The notes beneath the pieces are model-generated. The model had not been told where the DNA came from and ran no database searches. It saw only the letters and a program-made list of their open reading frames with translations. 64,000 nt of DNA from Lysobacteraceae bacterium. GTDB taxonomy: Bacteria > Pseudomonadota > Gammaproteobacteria > Nitrococcales > AK92. This document shows, piece by piece, positions 19,681 through 29,308 of the stretch (positions within the stretch are counted from its first letter, which is position 1; the number at the start of each line of letters is the position of its first letter). The stretch covers positions 62,001 through 126,000 of the forward strand of contig JAAYIK010000015.1 in assembly GCA_012523465.1 (NCBI GenBank). Reading direction: 5' to 3'. A program made the position numbers and the translations under genes.

Positions 19681-20525
19681 CGCCAACCGAGTGGCCGGCA
19701 CCGGCGAAGCTCAATCTTTTCCTGCACATTTGCGGCCGCCGCCCGGATGGGTATCATTTGTTGCAAACCGTGTTCCAGCTGCTGGACTACGGCGACACGT
19801 TGCGCTTCACGCCGCGCAGCGACGGCGTCATACGCCGGGTCAACGAGCTGCCAGGCATCCCCGAGGACGATGACTTGTGCGTGCGGGCCGCGCGGCTGCT
19901 GCAGCGCACGGCCGCTTGCCCCCTGGGGGTAGACATCCACATCGAAAAGCGCCTGCCGATCGGCGGCGGGCTCGGTGGTGGCAGCTCCGATGCCGCCACC
20001 ACGCTGGTTGCCCTCAACCGGCTCTGGCGCCTGGGTTATGACGTCGATACCCTGAGCCGGCTGGGTCTGCAGCTGGGGGCCGACGTGCCGGTTTTCGTGC
20101 GCGGGCTGAGTAGCTGGGGAGAGAGCATTGGCGAGGTGCTCTCCCCGGTGGAGCTAGGCTCGCCGTGGTACGTCGTGGTCTCGCCCGAGGTGCAGGTGAG
20201 CACCCGGCGGGTATTCACGGCGGCGGAATTGACAAGAGACACGCCGCCGATCACAATGTCGGCCTTTCGCGCGGGCCGGGTCCGCAATGACTGCGAACCA
20301 GTTGTGCGCCAGCTCTACCCTGAAGTTGCCCAGGCGCTGGATTGGCTGGTACAATTTGGGGACGCGCGTCTTACCGGAACCGGCGGCTGCGTCTTCGCAG
20401 CCTTCGATTCCGAGCGCCAGGCACGCGCGGTCTGCGAACAGGCGCCGCCACCGTGGCGAGCATTCGTCGCCCGCGGTGTCGATGTATCGCCGTTGCGCCG
20501 CATGGCGGAACGGCTGGCCGCATAG
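19677..20525 (+). CDS. ispE: 4-diphosphocytidyl-2-C-methyl-D-erythritol kinase
   Basis: GHMP kinase of the non-mevalonate isoprenoid pathway. The 282-residue product has [28 protein letters not shown], the ATP-binding [17 protein letters not shown], and the C-terminal [11 protein letters not shown]. The ATG at 19677 lies in an ATGA overlap with lolB and gives the canonical N-terminus. A tRNA-Gln gene follows 28 bp after the stop, then prs, the conserved pseudomonad order. Confidence 0.96.
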   Translation: MTPTEWPAPAKLNLFLHICGRRPDGYHLLQTVFQLLDYGDTLRFTPRSDGVIRRVNELPGIPEDDDLCVRAARLLQRTAACPLGVDIHIEKRLPIGGGLGGGSSDAATTLVALNRLWRLGYDVDTLSRLGLQLGADVPVFVRGLSSWGESIGEVLSPVELGSPWYVVVSPEVQVSTRRVFTAAELTRDTPPITMSAFRAGRVRNDCEPVVRQLYPEVAQALDWLVQFGDARLTGTGGCVFAAFDSERQARAVCEQAPPPWRAFVARGVDVSPLRRMAERLAA

Positions 20526-20553
20526 CGGTTGCGCTCGTTCCTGGAGCAACACG

Positions 20554-20628
20554 TGGGGCGTCGCCAAGTGGTAAGGCACGGGATTTTGATTCCCGCATTC
20601 GTAGGTTCGAATCCTACCGCCCCAGCCA
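20554..20628 (+). tRNA. tRNA-Gln(TTG)
   Basis: A 75-nt tRNA with encoded CCA: acceptor TGGGGCG/CGCCCCA, anticodon stem CGGGA/TCCCG with loop TTTTGAT (anticodon TTG), T-arm containing GGTTCGAATCC. It sits between ispE and prs on the same strand and probably shares their transcript. Confidence 0.95.
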
Positions 20629-20686
20629 TTTTCCCCCACACGTCCCGGGATCCCCGGGGCCCGGTTCAGACACAGAGTGGACGACC

Positions 20687-21643
20687 GTGACCGACAATGG
20701 CCGCATGATGGTGTTCACGGGGAACGCCAATCCCCAGCTTGCTGCCGCCATCGCCGAACACCTCAAAACCCGCCTTGGAGATGCAGTCGTCGGCCGCTTC
20801 AGCGACGGCGAAGTAATGGTTGAGATCAACGAGCACGTCCGTGGCAAGGACGTGTTCATCGTGCAGCCCACCTGTGGCCCTACCAGTGACAACCTGATGG
20901 AGCTGTTGATCATCGCCGATGCCCTGCGGCGTTCGTCCGCTGCTCGCATCACGGCGGTCATCCCGTACTACGGCTATGCCCGTCAGGATCGTCGCCCCCG
21001 CAGCCAGCGGGTTGCGATTTCCGCCAAGGTGGTGGCCGACATGATCCAGACGGTGGGCATCAACCGGGTGCTGACCGTGGACCTGCATGCGGACCAGATC
21101 CAGGGCTTCTTCAACATTCCGGTGGACAACGTCTACGCCTCGCCGGTCATGCTGGGCGACATCTGGCGGCAACTCTATCCCAATCAGATCGTCGTCTCGC
21201 CCGACGTGGGCGGCGTCGTGCGCGCCCGGGCTGTCGCCAAGCGGCTGGACGACGCCGAGCTGGCCATCATCGACAAGCGTCGTCCGCGCGCCAACGAAGC
21301 CAAGGTGATGAACATCATCGGTGATGTCGAAGGCAAGACGGCTATCATCGTCGACGATATCGTCGATACTGCCGGCACGCTGTGCGAGGCGGCCAAGACG
21401 CTGAAGGAAAGAGGCGCGACCAAGGTGGTCGCCTACATCACCCATCCGATCCTTTCCGGCAATGCCGTCGAGCGCATTGCCAACTCGCAGCTGGATGAGC
21501 TGGTGGTGACGGACACCATTCCGCTGCGCCCCGAGGCCAAGGCCTGCAATCGCATCCGCCAGCTGTCGATTGCCGAGATCCTGGCCGAGACCATGCGCCG
21601 GATCAGCAACGACGAGTCCGTCAGCGAGCTGTTCATCGAATGA
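20687..21643 (+). CDS. prs: Ribose-phosphate pyrophosphokinase
   Basis: Makes PRPP from ribose-5-phosphate and ATP; PRPP is a substrate of TrpD in this window. The 318-residue product has [59 protein letters not shown] and the PRPP-binding loop [11 protein letters not shown]. The start is uncertain: GTG at 20687 gives [10 protein letters not shown], and the ATG pair at 20705/20708 gives MMVFTGN; homologues begin a few residues before VFTGN. Longer in-frame readings run through the tRNA and ispE and are rejected. Confidence 0.95.
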   Translation: MTDNGRMMVFTGNANPQLAAAIAEHLKTRLGDAVVGRFSDGEVMVEINEHVRGKDVFIVQPTCGPTSDNLMELLIIADALRRSSAARITAVIPYYGYARQDRRPRSQRVAISAKVVADMIQTVGINRVLTVDLHADQIQGFFNIPVDNVYASPVMLGDIWRQLYPNQIVVSPDVGGVVRARAVAKRLDDAELAIIDKRRPRANEAKVMNIIGDVEGKTAIIVDDIVDTAGTLCEAAKTLKERGATKVVAYITHPILSGNAVERIANSQLDELVVTDTIPLRPEAKACNRIRQLSIAEILAETMRRISNDESVSELFIE

Positions 21644-21648
21644 TCCCG

Positions 21649-21671
21649 AGCCCGCCACCGCGCGGGCTTTC
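21649..21671 (+). terminator. Hairpin after prs
   Basis: AGCCCGC/GCGGGCT stem (7 bp) with a 6-nt loop and a short TTTCCC tail, 5 bp after the prs stop. It could terminate or attenuate before rplY. A second perfect hairpin (GAGCGTC-AC-GACGCTC) lies at about 21707-21722. Confidence 0.45.
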
Positions 21672-21792
21672 CCGTTGCCGTTCCGGCACGGTTTGAATCG
21701 GATTCGGAGCGTCACGACGCTCGCCAAAAGCGCCGAACCTGGTCGCGGGGGAGGCGGAGTCGCCGCTACGGCGGTTTTTATTGGAGGCTGTC

Positions 21793-22425
21793 ATGCCGGT
21801 TGAAATGAAACTTGAAGCTGAGATCCGCACGGACCTGGGGAAAGGTGCGAGCCGCCGCCTGCGCCGTGCGAACAAGGTGCCTGCCGTGTTGTACGGCGGT
21901 GACAACGGGGCTGTGCCGCTGACACTGAGCGCCGCACAGGTCGCCCGCCTGATGGAAGAAGAGGCGTTTTACTCGCAGCTCATCACCATCGTCTACAACG
22001 GCAAGCAGGAGCAGGCGGTGGTGAAGGACATCCAGCGCCATCCCTACAAGCCGCTGGTCCAGCACCTGGACCTGCAACGCGTCGTCGCCGGCCAGAAGAT
22101 GCGCACGCGCGTGCCGCTGCGGATCGTCGGCGAGGAAGAGCTGCTGAAGACCCAGAAGGGCGTGCTGCAGCACGAGATGATCGACGTCGAGGTCGAGTGC
22201 CTGCCGCAGGATCTGCCGCAGTTCATCGAGGTGGGTGTCACCGGCCTGCCCGTCGGCAGCGCCATCCACCTCAGCCAGCTGCAGCTGCCGGAAGGGGTTG
22301 AGCTGGCCACACCGGTGGCGGACTCGGAGCACGATCTGCCGGTGGTCTCGCTGCTGGCGCTGCGCGTCTCGGGCGAGGAAGAAGGCGAGGCTGCGGAAGA
22401 GGGCGGCGAGCAGGAGGCTGAATAA
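21793..22425 (+). CDS. rplY: 50S ribosomal protein L25, general stress (Ctc) form
   Basis: Binds 5S rRNA. The 210-residue product is the long form: an N-terminal L25 domain (about 1-95; RTDLGKGASRRLRRANKVPAVLYGG) plus a C-terminal TL5/Ctc beta domain (about 100-185) and an acidic Glu/Gly-rich tail. The ATG at 21793 has GGAGG nearby upstream; an ATG four codons earlier lies before that site and is rejected. It sits between prs and pth, the usual gammaproteobacterial and Firmicute order. Confidence 0.94.
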   Translation: MPVEMKLEAEIRTDLGKGASRRLRRANKVPAVLYGGDNGAVPLTLSAAQVARLMEEEAFYSQLITIVYNGKQEQAVVKDIQRHPYKPLVQHLDLQRVVAGQKMRTRVPLRIVGEEELLKTQKGVLQHEMIDVEVECLPQDLPQFIEVGVTGLPVGSAIHLSQLQLPEGVELATPVADSEHDLPVVSLLALRVSGEEEGEAAEEGGEQEAE

Positions 22426-22446
22426 GCCTCCCTGGGAGTCTGATCA

Positions 22447-23037
22447 GTGCCGTCCGCCGGTCTTGCGCTGGTTGTCGGTCTAGGCAACCCAGGCGATCGC
22501 TATGCACAGACCCGCCATAACGCCGGTTTCTGGTTCGTTGACGAGCTGGCCCGGAAGCATGGCGGGTCTTTTCGTGCCGAGAAGAAATTCCACGGCGAGC
22601 TGACGCGCATCCGCGTCGGCGAGCGGGAGTGCATGCTGCTCAAGCCCATGCAGTACATGAACCGCAGTGGGCTGAGCGTGGCCTCGATCGCCAAGTTCTA
22701 TCGCATCGCTCCCGCCGCTATTCTCATCGCGCATGACGAGATCGACCTGCCGCCCGGCGCCCTGCGCGTCAAGCAGGGCGGTGGCCATGGTGGCCACAAC
22801 GGCCTGCGCGATGTCATCTCCGCGCTGGGCAGCGCCGACTTTTGGCGGTTGCGGATCGGCGTCGGCCACCCGGGCCATCGCGATCTGGTGGTGGACTACG
22901 TGCTGTCGCGTCCCAGGCTGGAGGAGCAGATGCTGCTGGATCAGGCGATCGCGGCGGCGCTTGAGGCGTTTCCGCTGCTGCTCGAAGGCCAGTTTGGCAA
23001 GGCGCAGCAGCAGTTGCATGGCCGCAAATGCGGTTGA
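22447..23037 (+). CDS. pth: Peptidyl-tRNA hydrolase
   Basis: Releases peptide from dropped-off peptidyl-tRNA. The 196-residue product has VVGLGNPGDRYAQTRHNAGFWFVD (catalytic His in RHNAG), LLKPMQYMNRSG, AHDEIDLPPGALRVKQGGGHGGHNGLRDV and FWRLRIGVGHP. The start is GTG with GGGAG 8 bp upstream. It is followed 12 bp later by ychF. Confidence 0.96.
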   Translation: MPSAGLALVVGLGNPGDRYAQTRHNAGFWFVDELARKHGGSFRAEKKFHGELTRIRVGERECMLLKPMQYMNRSGLSVASIAKFYRIAPAAILIAHDEIDLPPGALRVKQGGGHGGHNGLRDVISALGSADFWRLRIGVGHPGHRDLVVDYVLSRPRLEEQMLLDQAIAAALEAFPLLLEGQFGKAQQQLHGRKCG

Positions 23038-23049
23038 GGGGTTCGGATC

Positions 23050-24141
23050 ATGGGTTTCAAATGCGGCATCGTCGGACTGCCCAACGTCGGCAAGTCGACT
23101 CTGTTCAATGCGCTGACCAAGGCCGGTATTCCGGCTGAGAACTATCCTTTCTGCACCATCGATCCGAACGTGGGGATCGTGCCGGTGCCGGATCCGCGGC
23201 TGGATCAGCTAGCCGAGATTGTCAAGCCGGAGCGCACGGTGCCGACGACCATGGAGTTCGTCGACATCGCCGGTCTGGTCAAGGGCGCCTCGCGCGGTGA
23301 GGGACTGGGCAACCAGTTCCTGGCGCACATCCGGGAGACCGATGCCATTGCCCAGGTGGTGCGCTGCTTCGAGGACGACGACGTCCATCATGTGGCTGGC
23401 CGGGGCGATCCCGTCGCCGATGCCGAAGTCATCAACACCGAGCTGGCGCTGGCCGACATGGAGACGGTCGAGCGGGCGCTGACGCGGGTGGAACGCCAGG
23501 CCCGGGCCGGCGACAAGGCTGCCGCTGTCCGCCGCGATCTCCTGCAGCGTGTCAAGGAGCAGCTGGATGCCGGCAAGCCGGTCCGCGCCCTCGAGCTGTC
23601 GGACGAGGAGCGGGGCATGCTGCACGAGCTGCACCTGCTCACCATCAAGCCGATGATGTACATCGCCAACGTCAAGGAAGACGGTTTCGAGAACAATCCC
23701 CTGCTGGATCGAATCCGGGCCTATGCTGCCGAGGACGGCACCCAGGTGGTGCAGGTGAGCGCGGCCATCGAGGCCGAGCTGGCCAGCCTGGAGCCGGCGG
23801 AGCAGCTGGAGTTCCTGAGCGAGTACGGTTTGAGCGAGCCGGGGCTCAATCGCGTCATCAACGCCGGCTACAAGCTGCTTGGGCTGCTTACTTACTTCAC
23901 CGCCGGCAAGAAGGAGGTGCGGGCCTGGACCGTCAAAGCCGGTTCCACCGCGCCGCAGGCGGCCGGCCGGATACACAGCGACTTCGAGCGCGGCTTTATC
24001 CGTGCCGAGGTCATCTCCTTCGAGGATTTCATCAAGTACGGCGGGGAGCAGGGCGCCAAGGAAGCCGGCCGCATGCGGCTGGAGGGCAAGGATTACATCG
24101 TCCAGGAAGGCGACATCATGCACTTCCGTTTCAACGTCTAA
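23050..24141 (+). CDS. ychF: Redox-regulated ATPase YchF (Obg family)
   Basis: A ribosome-associated P-loop protein that prefers ATP. The 363-residue product has G1 GLPNVGKST (8-16), G3 [17 protein letters not shown], the altered G4 NVKED that explains ATP preference, a coiled-coil helical insert and a C-terminal TGS domain with [17 protein letters not shown]. It is the last gene of the prs-rplY-pth-ychF run and converges on the HDOD gene. Confidence 0.96.
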   Translation: MGFKCGIVGLPNVGKSTLFNALTKAGIPAENYPFCTIDPNVGIVPVPDPRLDQLAEIVKPERTVPTTMEFVDIAGLVKGASRGEGLGNQFLAHIRETDAIAQVVRCFEDDDVHHVAGRGDPVADAEVINTELALADMETVERALTRVERQARAGDKAAAVRRDLLQRVKEQLDAGKPVRALELSDEERGMLHELHLLTIKPMMYIANVKEDGFENNPLLDRIRAYAAEDGTQVVQVSAAIEAELASLEPAEQLEFLSEYGLSEPGLNRVINAGYKLLGLLTYFTAGKKEVRAWTVKAGSTAPQAAGRIHSDFERGFIRAEVISFEDFIKYGGEQGAKEAGRMRLEGKDYIVQEGDIMHFRFNV

Positions 24142-24186
24142 GCCGGCGCGATGCCTGGTCAGCACGGCCAGGTCGCGCTTGCCGGC
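24142..24186. terminator. Long imperfect hairpin between ychF and the HDOD gene
   Basis: Three stem blocks (GCCGG/CCGGC, CGCGA/TCGCG, CCTGG/CCAGG) fold around a 9-nt loop with small bulges, filling the 50-bp gap between convergent stops. There is no T-run, so it may act as a bidirectional 3' end or a stabilising structure. Confidence 0.4.
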
Positions 24187-24191
24187 CGGGC

Positions 24192-25061
24192 TCAGCGGCG
24201 GAAAATCGGCGTGCCGGAGAACAGCGTGCTGAACGCCTCGATGCTTTGGACGTCGGCCTCCAGGCGCAGCTGGGCCAGCAGTTCCGGCTCAATGGGCACG
24301 CGCTCAGCGGCGCTGGGGTCGATGAAGGGCTCCTCGTCTTCCTTGCGCTTGATCTTGTAGCCCGGCTCCACCTTCTTGCTGAGCGCGTTGGCCACGTGCA
24401 CCAGGGCGACTTCGTCGAGATAGCTACGCGCCCGCACCGGCTGGTTGTGATAGGCCGTGGTCACGCACAGCATCTCGGGCAGCTTCCATTCCCGCATCAG
24501 GGCCGCGCCGACTGCGGCGTGGTCGAAGCCGAGCACCTCGCGCTCGATCTGGTACAGCGGCTGATCCGAGTGGGGCAGCCGGTTGAGCACGATCGCGGCC
24601 TGCTCGGGCAGGCGGTGATAAATGACCAGCTTGCCCAAGTCGTGGATCAGACCGGCGACGAAGAGCTGCTCCGGTTGGCTGTGCTTGAGATGCCGCGCCA
24701 GCGCCCGCGCCAGGATTCCGCAGTAAATGCTGTGATGCCAGAAGTCGGCCATGTCCACCAGCCGGGTGCTGATGTTGGCAAAGGCACTGGCCACCGAGGT
24801 CGCCAGGACCAGCTCGCGCAGGTTGCGGGTGCCGAGCAGGGTGATGGCCTGGGGGATGGTACTGACCTTGGTCTTGAAGCCGAAGTGGGCGCTGTTGACC
24901 ATGCGCAGCAGCCGCGCCGTCAGGGCCGGATCGTGGGCGATGACCCGGCCGATGTCGGCGCTGCCGTAGCGCGGATCCTCCAGCATTTCGCTGATACGGT
25001 AATAGGCGCGCGGCAACGAAACCAGGCCGTTGAGGTCGCGTATCAGCTCTTCAATCGTCAT
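24192..25061 (-). CDS. HDOD-domain signalling protein
   Basis: A 289-residue protein consisting of one HDOD domain (about 15-215), a non-hydrolytic HD-related module of bacterial signalling proteins. Motifs are LPRAYYRISEMLEDPRYGSADIGRVIAHDPALTARLLRMVNSAHFG, TIPQAITLLGTRNLRELVLA, FWHHSIYCGILARALA and AGLIHDLGKLV. There is no attached GGDEF, EAL or receiver domain. The ATG at 25061 has GAGGT upstream; a longer reading is rejected. The ligand and partners are unknown. Confidence 0.85.
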   Translation of the reverse strand: MTIEELIRDLNGLVSLPRAYYRISEMLEDPRYGSADIGRVIAHDPALTARLLRMVNSAHFGFKTKVSTIPQAITLLGTRNLRELVLATSVASAFANISTRLVDMADFWHHSIYCGILARALARHLKHSQPEQLFVAGLIHDLGKLVIYHRLPEQAAIVLNRLPHSDQPLYQIEREVLGFDHAAVGAALMREWKLPEMLCVTTAYHNQPVRARSYLDEVALVHVANALSKKVEPGYKIKRKEDEEPFIDPSAAERVPIEPELLAQLRLEADVQSIEAFSTLFSGTPIFRR

Positions 25062-25147
25062 AGTCTTACCTCTGAAACAAGGCGGCAGCAGCAGCGCCAC
25101 CCGCGGCATGGAGCCGTCCGTCGCATGCGATGGCGTCCTTGCTACTA

Positions 25148-26026
25148 CTAGTACAGCCAGCCGGCGATCGTCAGCAACGCAGCGACGGCGACCCAGATCA
25201 TCGAGCTGCGTCCGACCAGCTCTCTGGCGTCTTGCAAGAACTCTTCGACATCGTCGCTCTCGGGGTCGAATGGCTCCTCGGCGTCGTCAATGTGCAGCGC
25301 GCCGACGCCGGCGGCGGCAACCAGGCGTGCCGCCTGGTCGGACTCGTCACCGGCCTTGCGCCAGGCGTCGCGGGCATGCACGAAGCTGCCGGCCAGCGCG
25401 AAGGAGAGGGCGGCCGCCCGGGCCGGTAGCCAGTCCGCCAGCGCGAGGAGCTGGTTGCTGGAGTCGGCGAGCTCGTCATCGCTCTGCCGCTGCGCGTGCT
25501 CGTGGAGTAGCACGATGAGGCGTAACGCCACCGGACCGACCGGCCCCAGCAGCAGCAGCCAGAAGATGCCCGACAGCCAGCGGCGGTAACTTTGCCAGAA
25601 CAGGCCGGCGGCCGCCAGCAAGGGCAGGCTGGCGGCGCTGGCCGTGTTGGTGGAGCTGTCGGTCAGCTCCGCCGCATGGCTGCGCGCGGAGTCGATCCGA
25701 CCCTCGCGCCAGTCCGCGCAGAAATCCCTGACCTGCTCGTCGGGGCTGCCCGGGCCATGCAGGAACAGCAGCGCCCAGGCCCCGAGCGCGATTTCGGCCA
25801 GCCCGAGCAGCCAGCCCTCCAGCAGCACTTGCAGCAAGGCGAACAGCAGCACCGGCGGCAGCAGTGCTAGCGCCAGGCGCAGCCAGGGGTGGTCGCCGAC
25901 GCGCTCCCACAGGCTCCGCTCGAGCCAGCGCAGGTAGCGCAGGAACGGCTCCGGGCTGCGCCAGGAGTCGACCTTGCGTGGATGCTGGTTGGCCCAAAGT
26001 GCGAGCAAGATGGCGATCAATCGCAT
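25148..26026 (-). CDS. ampE: Regulatory signalling modulator protein AmpE
   Basis: A multi-pass inner-membrane protein of the AmpE/CobD-like family co-encoded with AmpD in many gammaproteobacteria. The 292-residue product has hydrophobic segments near 50-75, 80-92, 130-145, 155-172 and 275-291, with an RDFCADWREGRIDSARSHAAELTD-type soluble stretch between them. Its biochemical role is not established; it has been proposed to sense the envelope in beta-lactamase induction. It is 18 bp downstream of ampD and likely co-transcribed. Confidence 0.85.
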   Translation of the reverse strand: MRLIAILLALWANQHPRKVDSWRSPEPFLRYLRWLERSLWERVGDHPWLRLALALLPPVLLFALLQVLLEGWLLGLAEIALGAWALLFLHGPGSPDEQVRDFCADWREGRIDSARSHAAELTDSSTNTASAASLPLLAAAGLFWQSYRRWLSGIFWLLLLGPVGPVALRLIVLLHEHAQRQSDDELADSSNQLLALADWLPARAAALSFALAGSFVHARDAWRKAGDESDQAARLVAAAGVGALHIDDAEEPFDPESDDVEEFLQDARELVGRSSMIWVAVAALLTIAGWLY

Positions 26027-26044
26027 GCTTATTCACCGTGTCGT

Positions 26045-26605
26045 TCAGCCGACCGAGGCGCGTAGTCGCGCCCAGTCGAAATAGGGGCCGGGATCGGTTT
26101 TGCGTCCGGGCGCTATGTGGCAGTGACCGACGATGCGATCCGTGGTGATTGCAGGGTAGGCGCTGCGGAGGGCGCGGACGACGCCGATCAGGACGTCGTA
26201 CTGGCGGTCCGTATAGGGCAGGGTATCGCAGCCTTCCAGCTCGATGCCGATGGAGAAATCGTTGCAGGCGGTGCGCCCGCCCCAGCGGGACTCGCCGGCA
26301 TGCCAGGCGCGCCGGCTGAAGGGGACGTATTGGATGAGCTCGCCGTCGCGTCGGATGACGAGATGCGCCGAGACTTTGAGCCCGCGCAGGCCCTGAAAAT
26401 ACGGATGGGCGTCATGATCGAGGGTGTTGGTGAACAGCTGGTCGATGTAAGGACCGCCGAACTCGGCGGGCGGCAGACTGATGCCATGAATGACAAGCAG
26501 GTCCACGGGCGAGCCGCCCGAGCGGGCGTCGTGATTCGGGGACGGCCGCTGGTGTGCCTGAGGGATCAGCCCCTCGGGCAGTTCCACCGTAAAGCGCGTA
26601 TTCAT
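26045..26605 (-). CDS. ampD: 1,6-anhydro-N-acetylmuramyl-L-alanine amidase
   Basis: Cytosolic zinc amidase that removes the stem peptide from recycled anhydromuropeptides, lowering the AmpR inducer signal. The 186-residue product has no signal peptide and keeps the catalytic set of AmpD: His40 (VIHGIS), Glu121 (SIGIELEG), His160 (GHCHIAPGRKTDPG), Lys168 and Asp170, matching His34/Glu116/His154/Lys162/Asp164 of the Citrobacter enzyme. It lies 18 bp upstream of ampE. MltF, AmgK and MurU elsewhere in the window act in the same recycling route. Confidence 0.95.
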   Translation of the reverse strand: MNTRFTVELPEGLIPQAHQRPSPNHDARSGGSPVDLLVIHGISLPPAEFGGPYIDQLFTNTLDHDAHPYFQGLRGLKVSAHLVIRRDGELIQYVPFSRRAWHAGESRWGGRTACNDFSIGIELEGCDTLPYTDRQYDVLIGVVRALRSAYPAITTDRIVGHCHIAPGRKTDPGPYFDWARLRASVG

Positions 26606-26673
26606 GGGCCGTTTGCCTGGTAGCGGACGATCATTCGAATGCGAAACGCTGTTCCTGGAGCTGTCGAGGCCGG

Positions 26674-27507
26674 TTATTTTGTCATTTCGGCATAGAGCGG
26701 GCAGGCGATGCTGATGGGCGTGGGCAGCCCGTCATCCAGCCTCACTGCCGTCAACTGGCCGCCCCAGACGCAGCCGCTGTCGATGGCCAGGATGCCGTCG
26801 TCGTTGTAGAAACCCAGGGCCGACCAGTGGCCGCAGATGATGGTCGGGCCATCGTAGCGCCGGCCCGGTACCTTGTACCAGGGCATGTGGCCGGGTGGGC
26901 AGGCGTGGGGCAAGCCCTTGTAGTGCAGCTGCAGACGCCCTTCGCCGTCGCAGACCCGCATGCGGGTGAGCGCGTTGGTAATATAGCGGAGCCGGTCGAT
27001 CCCGCTCAAACTCTCGTTCCACGCATCGGGCTGATTGCCATAGATTTCCCGCAGCAGGGCGTCGTAATCGGGGCTGCGCAGGGCAGCCTCGAGTTCCTTG
27101 GCGCAGCGCTTGGCGGTCGCCAGATCCCAGGCCGGGGGGATGCCGGCATGGGTCATCACATAGCCGAGCTCGGGGTCGTGGTGGAGCAGCGGCTGATGGC
27201 GCAGCCAGTGCATCAGTTCGTCGACGTCGGGCGCGGCGAGCACCTCGTCCAGGGTGTCATTGTGGCTGGGCTCGGCGTGCCCGGCCCACACCGCCAGCAA
27301 ATGCAGGTCGTGGTTGCCCAGCACGGTGACGGCGCGCTCGCCCAGGTCGCGGACGAAGCGCAGCACCCAGAGCGAATCCGGGCCGCGGTTGACCAGATCC
27401 CCCGTGAACCAGAGGGTGTCACGGGTCGGGTCGAATTGGATCAGCTCCAGCAGCTGGCGCAGGCTCGCGCCGCAGCCCTGGATGTCGCCTATTGCATAAA
27501 CTGCCAC
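26674..27507 (-). CDS. apaH: Symmetrical bis(5'-nucleosyl)-tetraphosphatase
   Basis: Hydrolyses Ap4A to two ADP and also removes Np4 caps from RNA in E. coli. The 277-residue calcineurin-type phosphoesterase has GDIQG at 7-11, GDLVNRGPDS, GNHDLH, MTHAGIPPAWD and the C-terminal GHWSALGF and LAIDSGCVWGGQLTAVRL. The start is GTG. It lies 86 bp downstream of apaG, the usual apaG-apaH order. Confidence 0.96.
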   Translation of the reverse strand: MAVYAIGDIQGCGASLRQLLELIQFDPTRDTLWFTGDLVNRGPDSLWVLRFVRDLGERAVTVLGNHDLHLLAVWAGHAEPSHNDTLDEVLAAPDVDELMHWLRHQPLLHHDPELGYVMTHAGIPPAWDLATAKRCAKELEAALRSPDYDALLREIYGNQPDAWNESLSGIDRLRYITNALTRMRVCDGEGRLQLHYKGLPHACPPGHMPWYKVPGRRYDGPTIICGHWSALGFYNDDGILAIDSGCVWGGQLTAVRLDDGLPTPISIACPLYAEMTK

Positions 27508-27593
27508 GTCACCTCGTCCATAGGAGCATCGGCTATCCGTCGATAGTGACTGCTCCGCTCGGGCCGTGCAACCGCCTCGCTTGCGCAGCCGCG

Positions 27594-27980
27594 TCAGTGC
27601 AGGGTGCGGGGGATGGCCAGCGTGAATACCGGGATTGGCACGTCGAAGCGTACCCCATCGTCCGCCAGCATCTGGTAGCTGCCGCGCATGCTGCCGACCG
27701 GCGTCTCCAGCATGGCGCCGCTGGTGTAGCGGAAGTTCTCTCCCGGCCGCAGATGCGGCTGCTCGCCGACGACGCCATCGCCGCGCACCTCGCGCTCGTT
27801 GCCGTTGGCGTCGACGATGAACCAGTGACGGCTGATCAGCCGCGCCGCCACCGTGCCGGTATTGCGGATCGTGATGGTGTAGGCGAAGACGTAGCGGTTT
27901 TCGCTCGGATCCGACTGCTCTTCCAGATAAGCGGGCTCGGCCCGGACTTCGAAGCGGTACTTATTGGAGTTATCGGGCAT
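27594..27980 (-). CDS. apaG: Co2+/Mg2+ efflux protein ApaG
   Basis: A small FN3-like fold protein of unclear biochemical role, named from its Salmonella/E. coli association with cobalt and magnesium phenotypes. The 128-residue product has YVFAYTITIRNTGTVAARLISRHWFIVDANG, VRGDGVVGEQPHLRPGENFRYTSGA and GSMRGSYQM, all family hallmarks. In Pseudomonas ksgA lies immediately upstream; here tal and a universal stress gene come between them. Confidence 0.94.
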   Translation of the reverse strand: MPDNSNKYRFEVRAEPAYLEEQSDPSENRYVFAYTITIRNTGTVAARLISRHWFIVDANGNEREVRGDGVVGEQPHLRPGENFRYTSGAMLETPVGSMRGSYQMLADDGVRFDVPIPVFTLAIPRTLH

Positions 27981-28003
27981 CGCGCTCGATCCTGCTGCGT
28001 CTG

Positions 28004-29125
28004 CTAAGCCTCGGCTTGCTGCTTCAACGCCGCCATCTTGGCAGTCAGAGCCTGCAGGAGGTTCCGGTAGGAGGCGATGAAAGCCTCGACACCCTCGCGC
28101 TCCAACTGCTCGGTGATGGCGTCCAGATCGATGCCCAGCGCGGCCACCTGCTGCAACGTCCGCGGCGCCTCTGCGAGCGCCGGCAGCAGGCGGGCGGCCG
28201 GCTGGCCGTGATCGCGGTAGGCTTCGAAGGTCGCCGGCGGCATGGTGTTGACGGTGCGCTCGGCGATCAATTCCTCAACGTACAGCACGTCGCTGTAGCT
28301 GGGGTTCTTGGTGCCGGTGCTGGCCCACAGCAGCCGCTGCACCTGGGCGCCGGCCTCCTTGAGCTTGGCGAAGCGGGCGCCGTCGAAGATCTCCAGGAAC
28401 TTGGCATAAGCGGCGCGGGCATTGGCAATGGCGGTTTTGCCCAGCAGCGCCTCGCCCTCGGGCCGGGACTCCAACAGCCGGTCGACCGCGGTGTCGACCC
28501 GGCTGACGAAGAAGCTGGCAACGGAGGCGACGCGATCGACCGGTTTACCGGCGGCAAGCCGCTGCTCCAGGCCCTTGATGTAGGCCTCGGCGACCTCGGC
28601 GTAACGGGCGACTGCGAACAGCAGGGTGACGTTGACGTTGATGCCGTCGGCAATCAGGGTCTCGATGGCGGCAACCCCCTCGCGGGTGGCCGGCACCTTG
28701 ATCATGACATTGGGCCGGTCGATCCAGGCGTGCAGCTTGCGCGCTTCGGCCACCGTGCCGGCGGCGTCGTGCGCCAGGGTCGGCGAGACCTCGATGCTGA
28801 CCATCCCGTCCTGGCCGTTGCTAGTGTCGTAGACCGGGCGCAGCACGTCGGCGGCGGCGCGGATGTCCTCCACCGCCAGATGGTTGAACAGCTCGGCGGC
28901 ATCCCAATCCGGGTTGCTGCGTACCGCTTCGGCGATGGCGTCGTCGTAGGCGTCGCTGCCGGTGATGGCCTTTTCGAAGATGGTGGGGTTGGAGGTGACC
29001 CCGCTCACGCCGTCGTCGGCGACCAGGCGTGCCAGCTCGCCGGTGCGCAGCATGGTCCGATGGATGTTGTCGTACCAGACGCTCTGGCCGAAGCGGTTGA
29101 GGGATTTCAGCGGATTGGTGCTCAT
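28004..29125 (-). CDS. tal: Transaldolase
   Basis: Transfers a dihydroxyacetone unit in the non-oxidative pentose phosphate pathway, complementing Rpe at the window start. The 373-residue product is of the longer bacterial subfamily (about 370 residues, found in cyanobacteria and actinobacteria), not E. coli TalB. Features are QSVWYDNIHR, GVTSNPTIFEKAI, the Schiff-base Lys in NVMIKVPAT, NVNVTLLFAVARY, and LLWASTGTKNPSYSDVLYVEELI. It sits 23 bp upstream of apaG, an uncommon position. Confidence 0.93.
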   Translation of the reverse strand: MSTNPLKSLNRFGQSVWYDNIHRTMLRTGELARLVADDGVSGVTSNPTIFEKAITGSDAYDDAIAEAVRSNPDWDAAELFNHLAVEDIRAAADVLRPVYDTSNGQDGMVSIEVSPTLAHDAAGTVAEARKLHAWIDRPNVMIKVPATREGVAAIETLIADGINVNVTLLFAVARYAEVAEAYIKGLEQRLAAGKPVDRVASVASFFVSRVDTAVDRLLESRPEGEALLGKTAIANARAAYAKFLEIFDGARFAKLKEAGAQVQRLLWASTGTKNPSYSDVLYVEELIAERTVNTMPPATFEAYRDHGQPAARLLPALAEAPRTLQQVAALGIDLDAITEQLEREGVEAFIASYRNLLQALTAKMAALKQQAEA

Positions 29126-29172
29126 GCTTTCAGGAACCCGTTGTTTCGTCAGGGCGGCGATGAAGGGGGCAT

Positions 29173-29199
29173 ATTGTAAGCATTACGCTTTTGTTTCAA
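29173..29199 (-). promoter_or_regulatory. Candidate tal promoter
   Basis: On the minus strand, -35 TTGAAA (29194-29199) and -10 TACAAT (29173-29178) are separated by a short 15-bp spacer. They lie in a clearly A/T-rich patch about 48 bp upstream of the tal ATG. Spacing is suboptimal. Confidence 0.35.
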
Positions 29200-29308
29200 T
29201 AGGGTTTTGCCGCATTTCGAGAAATTCGCCACGGTATGGCGCGGGCCCGGCGGGGGGGGCGCCGTCCGGGCATGGGCCGAAGTGCTCGGGCGGCGCGACG
29301 GCGGGAGG